Below the pieces are notes generated by a model. That model was not told the origin of the DNA. It did no database searches and was given only the letters and a program-made list of their open reading frames with translations. This document shows, one piece after another, positions 8,407 through 17,655 of a DNA stretch of 64,000 bases. The DNA lies in the NCBI RefSeq assembly GCF_012584455.1, contig NZ_JABAEB010000017.1:23483-87482 (forward strand), read 5' to 3'. Position 1 is the first letter of the stretch, and the number at the start of each line of letters is the position of its first letter. Source of the stretch: Shewanella oncorhynchi (GTDB taxonomy: Bacteria > Pseudomonadota > Gammaproteobacteria > Enterobacterales > Shewanellaceae). Both the position numbers and the translations under genes were made by a program.

Positions 8407-8838
8407 ATGGCGATCGAACGCACATTTTCTATTATCAAGCCAGATGCTGTTGCAAAAAACCACATCGGTGCTATCTACAATCGTTTTGAAACTGCTGGTC
8501 TTAAGATCGTTGCAGCTAAAATGTTACACCTGACCAAAGAACAAGCTGAAGGTTTCTATGCTGAGCATAGCGAGCGCGGTTTCTTCGGTGCTCTGGTTGC
8601 ATTTATGACTTCTGGTCCTATCATGGTCCAAGTATTAGAAGGCGAAAACGCTGTTTTAGCTCACCGTGAAATTTTAGGTGCAACTAATCCAGCTCAAGCA
8701 GCTCCTGGTACTATCCGTGCTGATTTCGCAGAAAGCATTGACGAAAATGCGGCTCACGGTTCAGATGCTGTTGAATCTGCTGCTCGTGAAATTGCTTACT
8801 TCTTCAGCGCTGAAGAATTGTGTCCACGCACTCGTTAA
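8407..8838 (+). CDS. ndk: Nucleoside diphosphate kinase
   Basis: Exchanges the gamma phosphate between nucleoside triphosphates and diphosphates via a phosphohistidine. At 143 residues it has the family length; the active-site histidine is H117 in the NAAHGSDAVESA motif, and the nucleotide-binding K11 and R-rich region are present. It is a single-gene unit with a TATAAT box at 8360-8365, an AAGGAAG ribosome site and a strong terminator directly after it. Confidence 0.98.
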   Translation: MAIERTFSIIKPDAVAKNHIGAIYNRFETAGLKIVAAKMLHLTKEQAEGFYAEHSERGFFGALVAFMTSGPIMVQVLEGENAVLAHREILGATNPAQAAPGTIRADFAESIDENAAHGSDAVESAAREIAYFFSAEELCPRTR

Positions 8839-8854
8839 TTCGATGCTAAGACTG

Positions 8855-8880
8855 AAAAAGGAGCCTAGGCTCCTTTTTTA
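8855..8880 (+). terminator. ndk terminator
   Basis: GGAGCC and GGCTCC form a tight hairpin (2-nt apex) flanked by five A and seven T residues. Confidence 0.9.
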
Positions 8881-9028
8881 TTGGCTGCAATTTAGCGAAT
8901 ATAGATTTCCGTGTTGCAATGACGCTAATGCCTCTATACAAATCACACGTCAATTCAAAGTGTTAAAACTTAATTAGAGTTTGTTTTTATTAGTCTTTTT
9001 AAATTTTGCACATTTTTTAATTTTCTTG

Positions 9029-9056
9029 CTTGAAATTTTCTCTCCCGTCCTTATAT
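9029..9056 (+). promoter_or_regulatory. Sigma-32 heat-shock promoter
   Basis: CTTGAAA (9029-9035), a 13-bp spacer and CCTTATAT (9049-9056) match the sigma-32 consensus pattern (CTTGAAA, then CCCCATNT-like). It lies about 170 bp upstream of the small heat-shock gene. Confidence 0.8.
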
Positions 9057-9140
9057 CTATTTCAGGATCGCTCGATGAGGATCCTAGTGTGAATTCTGTG
9101 CCGTAAGGACAGAAGATTTAACTCGGCAGACTCTACAAGC

Positions 9141-9195
9141 GTTTTCATCGTGAAAACCGTCCGCCAATTCTCCATATTGCTTAAGACAAGGATAT
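9141..9195 (+). promoter_or_regulatory. ROSE-like RNA thermometer in ibpA leader
   Basis: The last hairpin (9174-9195) hides the ribosome site: AUAU pairs with AUAU, then U-G, a bulged G at 9179, C-G and two U-A pairs over AAGGA (9188-9192). UUGCU opposite the AGGA is the ROSE signature. A second hairpin GTTTTC-ATCGT-GAAAAC (9141-9157) stands just upstream, as in known ROSE leaders. Confidence 0.75.
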
Positions 9196-9199
9196 GAAT

Positions 9200-9643
9200 A
9201 TGCGTAATTATGATCTAGCTCCCCTGTACCGTAGTGCCATTGGTTTTGACCGTTTAGCTCAGCTGGCAGAACATGCCGCCGCTAATAATGGCAATACTGG
9301 CTATCCCCCATATAACATTGAATTATTAGGCGAAAATCGCTATCGCATTACTATGGCCGTGGCCGGATTCTCAATGAATGAACTTGAGATCAGCAGTGAA
9401 GGTGAGAAATTACTGGTGAAAGGCAATAAAGCTGAAAGCCAAACCGAGCGTAAATACTTGTACCAAGGCATAGCGGAACGCGGTTTTGAGCGCACTTTCC
9501 AACTGGCAGACTATGTCACTGTGCTCGGCGCAAGTTTAGAAAATGGCTTACTCAATATTGATTTAGTGCGTGAAATCCCTGAAGCGTTGAAACCACGCAA
9601 AATCGAGATCACTTCATCGCGCTTGCTAGACAGCCAGTCATAA
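9200..9643 (+). CDS. ibpA: Small heat-shock protein, IbpA type (Hsp20)
   Basis: ATP-independent holdase that binds aggregating proteins. It has 147 residues and opens MRNYDLAPLYRSAIGFDRL, nearly the E. coli IbpA start; the alpha-crystallin domain (about residues 35-125) includes NRYRITMAVAGF and the ERGFERTFQL strand. ATG 9200 is preferred over ATG 9194 because AAGGA at 9188-9192 is spaced correctly only for the former. Regulation is read directly: sigma-32 promoter plus a ROSE-like thermometer. Confidence 0.96.
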   Translation: MRNYDLAPLYRSAIGFDRLAQLAEHAAANNGNTGYPPYNIELLGENRYRITMAVAGFSMNELEISSEGEKLLVKGNKAESQTERKYLYQGIAERGFERTFQLADYVTVLGASLENGLLNIDLVREIPEALKPRKIEITSSRLLDSQS

Positions 9644-9743
9644 TTGACACTGTGGTAACCACCTAAAAACAAGGGGAGCATAATGCTCCCCTTGATGTTT
9701 TTGTGTTCACGCAAAAAATGTCCGCGAGATTTCCGTGAGAAAG

Positions 9744-10238
9744 CTACGCTTTCATGGCCTTTTCTCCGCGAGCCAAACCCACCACGCCGGAGCGAGAGAC
9801 TTCGACCAATTTAGTCACTTCACCTAGCGCATGGATAAACGCATCGAGTTTCTCTGATGTGCCGACCATTTGGATGGTATATAAATTGGCGGTGACATCG
9901 ACAATTTGGCCGCGGAAAATGTCCGCCATCCGTTTAACTTCTTCCCTAAACTCGCCTTGGGCGCGGACCTTAATAAGGGCTAATTCGCGTTCAATATAAG
10001 CAGACTCGGTAATATTCGAAACTTTTAACACATCGATGAGTTTATGTAGCTGCTTCTCTATCTGCTCTAACACCATTTCATCGGCAACGACCGTAATGTT
10101 AAGCCGCGACAATGTGATATCGTCCGTTGGCGCCACCGTTAAACTTTCAATGTTATAACCGCGCTGTGAAAACAAACCGACCACACGAGACAGGGCGCCG
10201 GATTGGTTTTCTAATAATACAGATATAATTCGACGCAT
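9744..10238 (-). CDS. ilvH: Acetolactate synthase III small (regulatory) subunit
   Basis: Regulatory subunit that confers valine feedback inhibition on the IlvI catalytic subunit. It has 164 residues from ATG 10238, starting MRRIISVLLENQSGALSRV, with an N-terminal ACT domain (G-x-x-S-R-V-x-x-x-F-S-Q-R-G-Y-N-I-E) and the C-terminal ALS_ss domain. The ATG overlaps the ilvI stop in a TAATG junction, so the two are translationally coupled. An ATG six bases upstream (10244) is possible but badly spaced from GGAG. Confidence 0.96.
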   Translation of the reverse strand: MRRIISVLLENQSGALSRVVGLFSQRGYNIESLTVAPTDDITLSRLNITVVADEMVLEQIEKQLHKLIDVLKVSNITESAYIERELALIKVRAQGEFREEVKRMADIFRGQIVDVTANLYTIQMVGTSEKLDAFIHALGEVTKLVEVSRSGVVGLARGEKAMKA

Positions 10239-11956
10239 TAGCATTTCTCCGTCTTAGTCAGCCACATTTCATTCATCGCACCACCGCGGATCAACATGGG
10301 GTACACGTGCTCAGTTTCATCCACCATGATGTCGATAAAGACCAGCCTGTCTTTCATCGCTAGCGCTTCTGCCATTTTTGACTCAAGTTCGGCGGGATCG
10401 CTGATCGTCATACCTACATGGCCATAGGCCTCGGCAATTTTGGCAAAATTAGGTACTGAATCCATATAGGAATGTGAGTGACGGCCAGAGTAAATCATGT
10501 CCTGCCATTGTTTAACCATGCCAAGGAAACGATTGTTTAAGTTGATAATTTTAACCGGCGTATCATATTGCAGCGCGGTCGAAAGCTCTTGAATGTTCAT
10601 CTGGATTGAACCATCACCCGTGACACACACAACGGTGGCATCAGGCATGGCCATTTTTACGCCCATTGCGGCGGGTAGGCCAAATCCCATTGTCCCTAGG
10701 CCACCTGAGTTGATCCAGCGGCGCGGCTTATCGAACGGATAGTACAAGGCGGCAAACATCTGGTGCTGGCCAACATCAGAGGCGACATAGGCATCGCCAT
10801 TGGTCAGCTTATACAAGGTTTCAATTACTTGCTGTGGTTTGATGCGACCACTGTTTTTGTCATAGGCCAGACAATCGCGGCCGCGCCATTGCTCAATATC
10901 ATTCCACCAAGTGGCGATGGCATCGTTGTCATTGTGCTCGTTCGATTCATCTAACAGTGTCAACATGCTGTCTAAAATACTGTCGGCCGACCCTACGATG
11001 GGAATGTCGACGTGGATAGTTTTCGAAATAGACGAGGGGTCGATATCTATGTGCAAAATGGTCGCGTTCGGACAGTATTTTTCCACATTATTAGTGGTTC
11101 TATCGTCGAAGCGTACACCAATACCGAAGATCAAATCGCAGTTATGCATTGTCATGTTGGCTTCGTAGCGACCGTGCATCCCTAACATGCCTAGGCTGTT
11201 TTTGTGGGTACTTGGAAAAGCCCCGAGTCCCATAAGTGTGCTGACGACGGGAATATTTAATCTCTCAGCTAATTGTAAAATTTGCTTATCACAACCCGAG
11301 ATAATGGCGCCTCCACCGACATAGAGCACAGGCTTTTTAGCCGCTAATAGTGCCTGTAGTCCACGACGGATCTGTCCTTTATGCCCCGAGGTTGTCGGGT
11401 TGTATGAGCGCATTTTCACGCTTTCGGGATAAATATACTCGTGCAGCAGCGCTGGGTTTAAGCAATCTTTTGGCAGGTCTACGACAACAGGCCCAGGGCG
11501 GCCGGTAGAGGCAATATAAAAGGCTTTTTTTATCGTTTCAGGGATTTGAGTGGGATCTTTTACTAAAAAGCTGTGTTTGACCACTGGACGAGAGATGCCG
11601 ATCATATCGCATTCTTGGAAAGCATCATTACCGATAAGGTTGCTCGGTACTTGACCCGATAATACGACGAGGGGAATAGAATCCATGTAGGCGGTGGCAA
11701 TACCGGTAATCGCGTTGGTGGCACCGGGTCCTGAAGTGACTAATACCACGCCCACTTTACCCGTAGCACGGGCGTAGCCATCGGCCATGTGTACGGCGGC
11801 TTGTTCGTGGCGAACGAGTATGTGTTCAATACCTGGGATAACGTGCAGGGCATCGTAGATATCTAAAACTGAACCGCCAGGATAGCCAAAAATGTGCTTT
11901 ACGCCTTCATCAATCAAAGAACGCACTATCATGCTGGCGCCGGATAACATCTCCAT
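10238..11956 (-). CDS. ilvI: Acetolactate synthase III large (catalytic) subunit
   Basis: TPP- and FAD-dependent enzyme that makes acetolactate or acetohydroxybutyrate, the first common step of valine, leucine and isoleucine synthesis. It has 572 residues; the cofactor-activating glutamate is E51 (RHEQAAVHMADGYAR), and the TPP-binding motif is GDGSIQMNIQEL with the downstream NNR. The start has GGAG. It is first of a two-gene operon with ilvH. Among isozymes the sequence is closest to what I know as IlvI. Confidence 0.97.
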   Translation of the reverse strand: MEMLSGASMIVRSLIDEGVKHIFGYPGGSVLDIYDALHVIPGIEHILVRHEQAAVHMADGYARATGKVGVVLVTSGPGATNAITGIATAYMDSIPLVVLSGQVPSNLIGNDAFQECDMIGISRPVVKHSFLVKDPTQIPETIKKAFYIASTGRPGPVVVDLPKDCLNPALLHEYIYPESVKMRSYNPTTSGHKGQIRRGLQALLAAKKPVLYVGGGAIISGCDKQILQLAERLNIPVVSTLMGLGAFPSTHKNSLGMLGMHGRYEANMTMHNCDLIFGIGVRFDDRTTNNVEKYCPNATILHIDIDPSSISKTIHVDIPIVGSADSILDSMLTLLDESNEHNDNDAIATWWNDIEQWRGRDCLAYDKNSGRIKPQQVIETLYKLTNGDAYVASDVGQHQMFAALYYPFDKPRRWINSGGLGTMGFGLPAAMGVKMAMPDATVVCVTGDGSIQMNIQELSTALQYDTPVKIINLNNRFLGMVKQWQDMIYSGRHSHSYMDSVPNFAKIAEAYGHVGMTISDPAELESKMAEALAMKDRLVFIDIMVDETEHVYPMLIRGGAMNEMWLTKTEKC

Positions 11957-12132
11957 GTGGAACTCCTATTGCATAGTACCGTTACGGTAAACAGTATTTT
12001 GTTACAGCGACGGTAATCGCTCTAAAAATTAAGCCTGAAGGGTAATTCAGACTCCGAAATGCTGAACTGACTTCGTAGAAGACAAGTGATTCATCCTTAG
12101 GATGCAGCAACTGTTGCAATGAACAGAATTTC

Positions 12133-12160
12133 ATCATATTCAAAAAAAACAACATTTCAA
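12133..12160 (-). promoter_or_regulatory. Candidate ilvIH promoter
   Basis: On the minus strand TTGAAA (12160-12155), a 16-bp T-rich spacer and TATGAT (12138-12133) form a sigma-70-like promoter. It leaves a leader of about 165 nt before ilvI; I see no clear leader peptide or attenuator in it. Confidence 0.5.
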
Positions 12161-12297
12161 GCCTTTTATGTAAAAAATAACCAACTTGAAACAATTTCAC
12201 GTTTGAATGGCTGGATAACTTGCTGGAATCGCTAAGTAATCTAGGCTGATTTATGGGCTTATTTTATATTTTTCAGATTGTTAGATGCTTAAAAAGC

Positions 12298-12323
12298 AAA
12301 AACGGCACTAAAAGTGCCGTTTT
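12298..12323 (-). terminator. Terminator after Bcr/CflA exporter
   Basis: ACGGCACT and AGTGCCGT form an 8-bp stem with a 3-nt loop inside A and T runs; on the minus strand it is followed by TTTTTGCTTTTT. It lies 150 bp past the exporter gene and also shields ilvI. Confidence 0.8.
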
Positions 12324-12469
12324 GGTGTGGGACGTTAGATAAGCAGATACTTAACTGTTGCGATTAAATATTACTTATTTGCTACAAAAAGCCAATGCGC
12401 TGTTTTCACGCGATCAAACATGTGTTGCCGATGTGGCATTGGCATCCATGATTTCTTAAAAATAGATCC

Positions 12470-13693
12470 TTAAATCGTCGGCTGTATTTGATGCTTTGGA
12501 CGATTAAATTGGCAAATACCGACTAACACAATAGAGCCTAACATGAGGGCAGAGAAGGGCACTGCTGTGCCATCATAGAACACCGCTAATAATGGCCCCG
12601 CTAACGCGCCACAGCCAAATCTTAAGGTGCCAATAACCGCCGTTGCCGTTCCGGTTTCTTGTTTGAACTTCATCAGCACTATCGCATCGGCGTTGACCGA
12701 CATCACCCCTAGGCTGCCCATCAAAGGAATAAGCATGATCACGGTAAAATGATAGCTCATATCCAGTAGGTTGACGGTTAATAAACCAGCTCCCGCAATA
12801 GCGCCAAAAAAGGTCGATACGTGCAACATACGCAGCGAACCATAGCGGCCGACAATGCGAGTATTAATGATATTGGCCAACATCAAGGCGCCAACGTTGG
12901 TGCTAAACAAGATGGCAAAATAGGATTTATCTAAGGCAAAGACTTCCATATAAACGAAGGGGGATGCGGTGAGATAACAGAAAAACGCAAAAGACGTTAA
13001 CACGCCGCTGGCAATGTTCAACTTAACGCCAGGTCGGGAAAATACGGTCGCATAGGCACCAAGAAACGATTTTTGGCTGCGAGTATCCATATCTTTATCG
13101 CTGGGCATTTTTAGCGCAAACAGCACGAGTAATAACAGGGTTGCGGCATAGGCAGATTGAATGAAGAAGATTAAATGCCAATCACCGAGCTCGAGGATCA
13201 CGCTGCCAATGCTAGGTGCCAGTAATGGCGCTAACATCATGATTAAACTCACGTAAGACATACCTTTGGCGGTATTGTCGCCATAGACTTCTTTGATGTA
13301 TCCCGGCACCACCACAGTCGCTGCTGCGCCGATAAAGGCCTGCAAAAAGCGTAGCCCAAGAAAGACTTCGACTTGACCAGCAAAACCAATCAGTAAACTG
13401 GTTAGCATAAAGCCACTCAGCCCCATTATCACCATAGGGCGACGGCCAATGCGGTCAGCTAAGGGACCGAAACACAACATGCCCAGTGCATAACCTGCTA
13501 AGTAGATACTCAGGGACTGTTGCACTGTTGTGATATCGGTATGAAAACTAAGGGCCAATGTCGACATCGCAGGTAAGTACATGTCGATGGCCAATGGTGT
13601 GATCGCGACAATCGCCGCTAGCATGGGAATAAGCAGTGCTAAATTCGGTATACGTCTACCGTTATGGGCAGAAGGTTGTGATTGTGGGTCCAC
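12470..13693 (-). CDS. MFS multidrug transporter, Bcr/CflA family
   Basis: Proton-driven inner-membrane exporter of the 12-helix DHA1 group that includes bicyclomycin resistance protein Bcr. It has 407 residues, with helix 1 after a short polar N-terminus (AITPLAIDMYLPAM motif typical of Bcr/CflA) and motif A LADRIGRRP after helix 2. It stands alone, with a terminator downstream. The substrate cannot be told from sequence. The start ATG is within a weak ribosome-site context; the alternative starts are internal to the hydrophilic tail. Confidence 0.9.
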   Translation of the reverse strand: MDPQSQPSAHNGRRIPNLALLIPMLAAIVAITPLAIDMYLPAMSTLALSFHTDITTVQQSLSIYLAGYALGMLCFGPLADRIGRRPMVIMGLSGFMLTSLLIGFAGQVEVFLGLRFLQAFIGAAATVVVPGYIKEVYGDNTAKGMSYVSLIMMLAPLLAPSIGSVILELGDWHLIFFIQSAYAATLLLLVLFALKMPSDKDMDTRSQKSFLGAYATVFSRPGVKLNIASGVLTSFAFFCYLTASPFVYMEVFALDKSYFAILFSTNVGALMLANIINTRIVGRYGSLRMLHVSTFFGAIAGAGLLTVNLLDMSYHFTVIMLIPLMGSLGVMSVNADAIVLMKFKQETGTATAVIGTLRFGCGALAGPLLAVFYDGTAVPFSALMLGSIVLVGICQFNRPKHQIQPTI

Positions 13694-14038
13694 TGTTACC
13701 TCGGGTGGCGAAAGAATTGAAAGCGTATTTCTCAGGGTTATGCGGCGTGGTTTAAATTGTACTAGGACAATTCACTCTAATCCGTCCATTTTTAGCCAGC
13801 ATCTTGCACTAATTGGCAGTGTTTGGGGGAAAGTGAATTGTGCTTCGATCAATTTTCACGGTAAGGCATTAAGCAATAGCATAGTAAAGCGCTAGGACAA
13901 ATAAACCAATCTTTGCGATGATTTCTTTACCGTATTTTACCGATTAAATTGTAACTAAGTAGCAAGTCTCGATAATCGAGGCATAACCTTGGCGGCTCGA
14001 GCCGTTATCCTCCAATATGCTTCATTCAAAAGTGTTAG

Positions 14039-14094
14039 TTGTCATCTGAGTGTCACTGCTTTGTCATCTAGGTGTCTTTTATGCTGACTAATTT
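14039..14094 (+). promoter_or_regulatory. Two tandem Pho boxes and -10
   Basis: Four 7-bp PhoB half-sites repeat every 11 bp: TTGTCAT (14039), GTGTCAC (14050), TTGTCAT (14061) and GTGTCTT (14072), with 4-bp spacers. TAATTT (14089-14094) is a -10 placed about 10 bp after the last half-site, the standard geometry for PhoB-activated promoters. Confidence 0.85.
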
Positions 14095-14145
14095 AGTGGG
14101 CTTTAGCTTCACCCTACTAAAAATAAAATATTCAGGAATGACACG

Positions 14146-16020
14146 ATGAAAACACAACGACTCCCGCTTGCAGCCGCCATTATGGCGAGCTTATTACTCG
14201 GTGCTTGCAGCGGTGATGATGGCGCAGCAGGTGATAAAGGCGACAACGGCTTAAATTCACTGGTTAAAGTGACCGTATTAACTATCGGTGATGCAAATTG
14301 TCCCGCTGGTGGTCAGCGTATCGATACCGGATTAGATGCCAACCATAATGGACAATTGGATAACAGTGAAATTGCAGTCGCGCAAACCCAATATGTTTGC
14401 CAGCCACAAACTGCAAGCTTAAAAGCTGAGTTAATTGGTCGTCATCAGACTGGCGTTTATGGCTTAAGTGCCGCCGAAATTGTTGAATATCATAGTGCTT
14501 CAAACCGTATTTTTGTGGTTAATGCGATCAGCGGCAAAGTTGATATTATCGATGGCAGCTTATTAGCGACTGCATCAAACGCCACAGATCCTTTAGCATT
14601 GAATAATCTCGACAAATTAGCAGAACTCGATGTTGCTAAGGATGTGGGTCAAACCTTTATGGGTAGCGTTAACAGCGTGAGTATTTCAGGCAACTTGTTA
14701 GCGGCTGCCATTGAGCGTGGTGACGCTGCAGGCAATAAAACCCAAGCCAATGGTTTTGTGGCTTTTTATCAACTTAACGGCACAGATGCTCCGCAGTTTA
14801 TCAGCGCCGTCGAAGTCGGTGCTTTACCCGATAATGTGGTGTTCACCCACGACGGTAAAACCTTACTCGTGGCCAATGAAGGCGAACCTAATCCTGCTTA
14901 TACCTTAGATCCTGAAGGCAGTGTTGCGCTTATTGCGATTACTGACGGTAAGCCCGCAGCTACTGCGACCATCATAAATTTTAGTGCGTTTAATCAGGGC
15001 GGTGCGCGTGCAAGTGAAATCACCGCTGACATTAAAATTAATGGTCCAATGGCGAGTGTGGCGCAGGATTTAGAACCTGAATATATCGCCATTAGCCAAG
15101 ATAACCGCCGTGCATTTGTCAGTTTACAAGAGAACAATGCTATTGCCGTGATTGATATCGCCAATGCGAAAGTCTCGAAGATTTTACCGCTAGGCCTCAA
15201 AGATTACGGGCTTGATGTGAATAAAATTGATGCGAGTGACAAAGATAATCTTGTGAACCTGCAAAGTTACACAGGGGTGTACGGCATATATCAACCCGAT
15301 ACCCTTGCTAGCTACCGTTGGAATAACACTGACTTTATTGTAACTGCGAATGAAGGTGACTCCCGTGACTATGCGGCTTTTTCGGAAGAAGCCCGCGCAG
15401 GGGATTTAGTGCTCGACCCGAATCACCCACAATTTGCCGCCGCAAAAGATAAAACCCAATTAGCGCGTCTTAAGGTAACGAAGAGCATGGGGGACGATGA
15501 TAAGGATGGCGACTACGACAAAGTCGTGAGCTTTGGTGCTCGTTCCTTCTCGATTTGGAATGCTGATGGTCAGCAAGTGTTTGACAGTGGCAGTGATTTT
15601 GAACGTATTACCGCCGTACTACTGGGGGATAAGTTCAACAATAACAACGAAGAAAATAAAGGTGATAGTCGCAGCGATGACAAGGGGCCAGAGCCAGAAG
15701 CTTTAGCCCTAGGCCAAATTGGTCAACGACTATATGCCTTTGTTGGTTTAGAACGTACCTCTGGCTTTATGATCTATGACGTGACTAATCCTTTCGATGT
15801 GCATTTTGTCGACTATGTTGTGAATCGTGATTTTGAAGCTGACTTCGTTGTCGATACTGATACGGGTGAAGTTAAAGGGGATGCAACATTGGCGGGTGAT
15901 TTAGGGCCAGAAGGGATGAGATTTGTCAGTGCCGATAAAAGCCCTAATGGTAATCCTTTGTTAATCATAGGCAATGAAGTTAGTGGCACCACGAGTGTTT
16001 ACCAACTCAAGATTAAATAG
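14146..16020 (+). CDS. Pho-controlled choice-of-anchor I lipoprotein (alkaline-phosphatase-like)
   Basis: A 624-residue exported lipoprotein: signal peptide with lipobox LLGAC (Cys 21), a short GDDGAAGDKGD collagen-like stretch, a DUF7151-like segment with DANHNGQLDNSEI, then a beta-propeller-like body of the choice-of-anchor I family (LLVANEGEPN, FIVTANEGDSRDY, GPEPEALALGQ, GPEGMRF). Related proteins are often labelled alkaline phosphatase, though catalysis is not established. Two Pho boxes upstream predict induction by phosphate starvation. Acidic Asp-rich loops suggest calcium binding. Single-gene unit with its own terminator. Confidence 0.9.
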   Translation: MKTQRLPLAAAIMASLLLGACSGDDGAAGDKGDNGLNSLVKVTVLTIGDANCPAGGQRIDTGLDANHNGQLDNSEIAVAQTQYVCQPQTASLKAELIGRHQTGVYGLSAAEIVEYHSASNRIFVVNAISGKVDIIDGSLLATASNATDPLALNNLDKLAELDVAKDVGQTFMGSVNSVSISGNLLAAAIERGDAAGNKTQANGFVAFYQLNGTDAPQFISAVEVGALPDNVVFTHDGKTLLVANEGEPNPAYTLDPEGSVALIAITDGKPAATATIINFSAFNQGGARASEITADIKINGPMASVAQDLEPEYIAISQDNRRAFVSLQENNAIAVIDIANAKVSKILPLGLKDYGLDVNKIDASDKDNLVNLQSYTGVYGIYQPDTLASYRWNNTDFIVTANEGDSRDYAAFSEEARAGDLVLDPNHPQFAAAKDKTQLARLKVTKSMGDDDKDGDYDKVVSFGARSFSIWNADGQQVFDSGSDFERITAVLLGDKFNNNNEENKGDSRSDDKGPEPEALALGQIGQRLYAFVGLERTSGFMIYDVTNPFDVHFVDYVVNRDFEADFVVDTDTGEVKGDATLAGDLGPEGMRFVSADKSPNGNPLLIIGNEVSGTTSVYQLKIK

Positions 16021-16074
16021 TGGTGCATATAGCGAATGGCTCACCGATAGTTCATCAAGCTTGTCAGTAACATC

Positions 16075-16110
16075 AGCGCCAGTAGCATGCATGCTACTGG
16101 CGCTTTTTTT
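16075..16110 (+). terminator. Strong terminator after lipoprotein
   Basis: GCGCCAGTAGCAT and ATGCTACTGGCGC are perfect complements, followed by seven T residues. Confidence 0.95.
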
Positions 16111-16204
16111 ATTCACTCTTCTACAATATTCGCCATTTTGTGTGAATTAACTTCATCTGAAATGGCGCATAAAAATTGGCTGAGCTTAATGGTCTTGAAG
16201 CGCT

Positions 16205-17563
16205 TTACACCACTGAATAAGCATTTTGCACTAAGGAACGTATGGTCGATTCTATGCATTCAACCGCGAGATTGAATTGAGTGTCGTTTTCGGCGCCACC
16301 AAGGCTCAAGCGGATAAAATTATCATGGCAATTAAAGTCATCACCATTACGGACTAATATGCCTTTTGCGGCCAGTGCGGTAACGAGATGATGGGCTTTG
16401 ATATCTTCTGGCAGTTGTATCCAACCGTTTAACCCTCGCCAAGTTTGGGTTAATCCCAGCCGTTCGCCCATGGCGATACAGTGACGTTGGCGTTGACGTA
16501 CGAGCGTATCTCGTTCTGCAGTGATATGACCTTTCTTTATCAACTGACAGGCTATTTCAATATTCAGCGGCGACACCATCCAGCATTGGCTATGAATAGC
16601 GAGTCGCACTTGGGCGATTAGTGGGTCAGGAACCAGAATAAAACCTTGCCTTAAGCCGCCAGAAAACAATTTTGACAGGCTGGAAATATAAATCACCCTT
16701 GGGATCGCCAGCTGTTTTGCTAATTGCCACAGGGGCGAATGCCATTCTTCAGGTAAACAATAATTCACGTCATCTTCAATGATATAGAATTGATATTGCT
16801 CTGATAATTCAAGGATTTTCTGCCGCTGTGATTCACTGTACTGAATGCAAGTGGGGTTTTGATTATTCAGTGTGAGATAGACTAATTTAGGGTTGTGGAT
16901 CTGTAATAGGGCTTCAAAGCGCGGCAGATCTAATCCTTCGTGGGTAAGGGGCACTCCAACGCTAGTGACACCAAGCTGTTTAGCACAAATTCTCACGCCT
17001 GGATAACTGTATTGCTCGTGTAGCAGTATATCGCCTGTTGATAAAAATGCGCTCAAACAGGCAAAAATGGCTTGCTGGCCGCCATGGGTAAAGACCAGTT
17101 GCTCGGGCGTTTGCTGTATGCCGCGTTGGTTTAACCATTGGTGGAACACTTGTTGGTGTTGATCTAATGGACTGGCGCGATAACCGAGTAACTGACTCAA
17201 TTTAGTGGGGTCTTTCGCTAATTGGCTGAGGCAATCGCTTAGGGTGCTGATTTGATCTGTGAGTGGCTGCTGACAGGTCGCCATATTCAATTGTACGTTA
17301 CCCATTTCAGGTACAGGGGAGGCGTTGACATAGGTGCCATCTCCCACTCGTGCTTCGACGTAACCCCTTTGTTCCGCCAATGCATAGGCGCGGGTCACAG
17401 TGCCAATAGTGATGCCTAAGGCATCAGCTAAACGGCGCTGCGGTGGCAGTTTACTACCTTGGGTTAACACCTTCTGCAAAATGCCTTGTTCTATGGCACT
17501 GACTAAGCGCTGATATCTCGGGCCTGAAAAAGTCGTTAGGTCTGGCGTCCAGATTGTACCCAT
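16205..17563 (-). CDS. MocR-type regulator (GntR HTH fused to aminotransferase)
   Basis: PdxR/MocR subfamily of GntR regulators. It has 452 residues: a winged helix at about 15-80 (GSKLPPQRRLADALGITIGTV) joined by a linker to a fold-type-I aminotransferase domain, with the PLP lysine in ISSLSKLFSGG. It is divergent from a LysE exporter across 92 bp containing a palindrome, which suggests it controls that exporter in response to an amino acid or PLP. The effector is unknown. The frame contains no truncation. Confidence 0.92.
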   Translation of the reverse strand: MGTIWTPDLTTFSGPRYQRLVSAIEQGILQKVLTQGSKLPPQRRLADALGITIGTVTRAYALAEQRGYVEARVGDGTYVNASPVPEMGNVQLNMATCQQPLTDQISTLSDCLSQLAKDPTKLSQLLGYRASPLDQHQQVFHQWLNQRGIQQTPEQLVFTHGGQQAIFACLSAFLSTGDILLHEQYSYPGVRICAKQLGVTSVGVPLTHEGLDLPRFEALLQIHNPKLVYLTLNNQNPTCIQYSESQRQKILELSEQYQFYIIEDDVNYCLPEEWHSPLWQLAKQLAIPRVIYISSLSKLFSGGLRQGFILVPDPLIAQVRLAIHSQCWMVSPLNIEIACQLIKKGHITAERDTLVRQRQRHCIAMGERLGLTQTWRGLNGWIQLPEDIKAHHLVTALAAKGILVRNGDDFNCHDNFIRLSLGGAENDTQFNLAVECIESTIRSLVQNAYSVV

Positions 17564-17630
17564 GACAATAAATCCATTGATCTCTAATATTCTCCGTATA
17601 TTATTTATTGCATCTTTTTATGTCAACAAA

Positions 17631-17642
17631 TGTATGCATACA
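17631..17642. promoter_or_regulatory. Palindrome before lysE-like gene
   Basis: TGTATGCATACA is a perfect 12-bp palindrome, 13 bp before the exporter start and within the MocR-LysE divergent region. It is a candidate operator for the MocR regulator; no second copy was found nearby. Confidence 0.35.
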
Positions 17643-17655
17643 ATTTAAGGCGAAT

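Noticed and set aside
8678..8977. 99-codon ORF overlapping ndk in another frame
   Set aside because: It is a shadow frame of ndk and runs through its terminator.
11982..12200. 72-codon minus-strand ORF in the ilvI leader
   Set aside because: It lies across the candidate promoter and leader; composition is not protein-like and no ribosome site or homology is seen.
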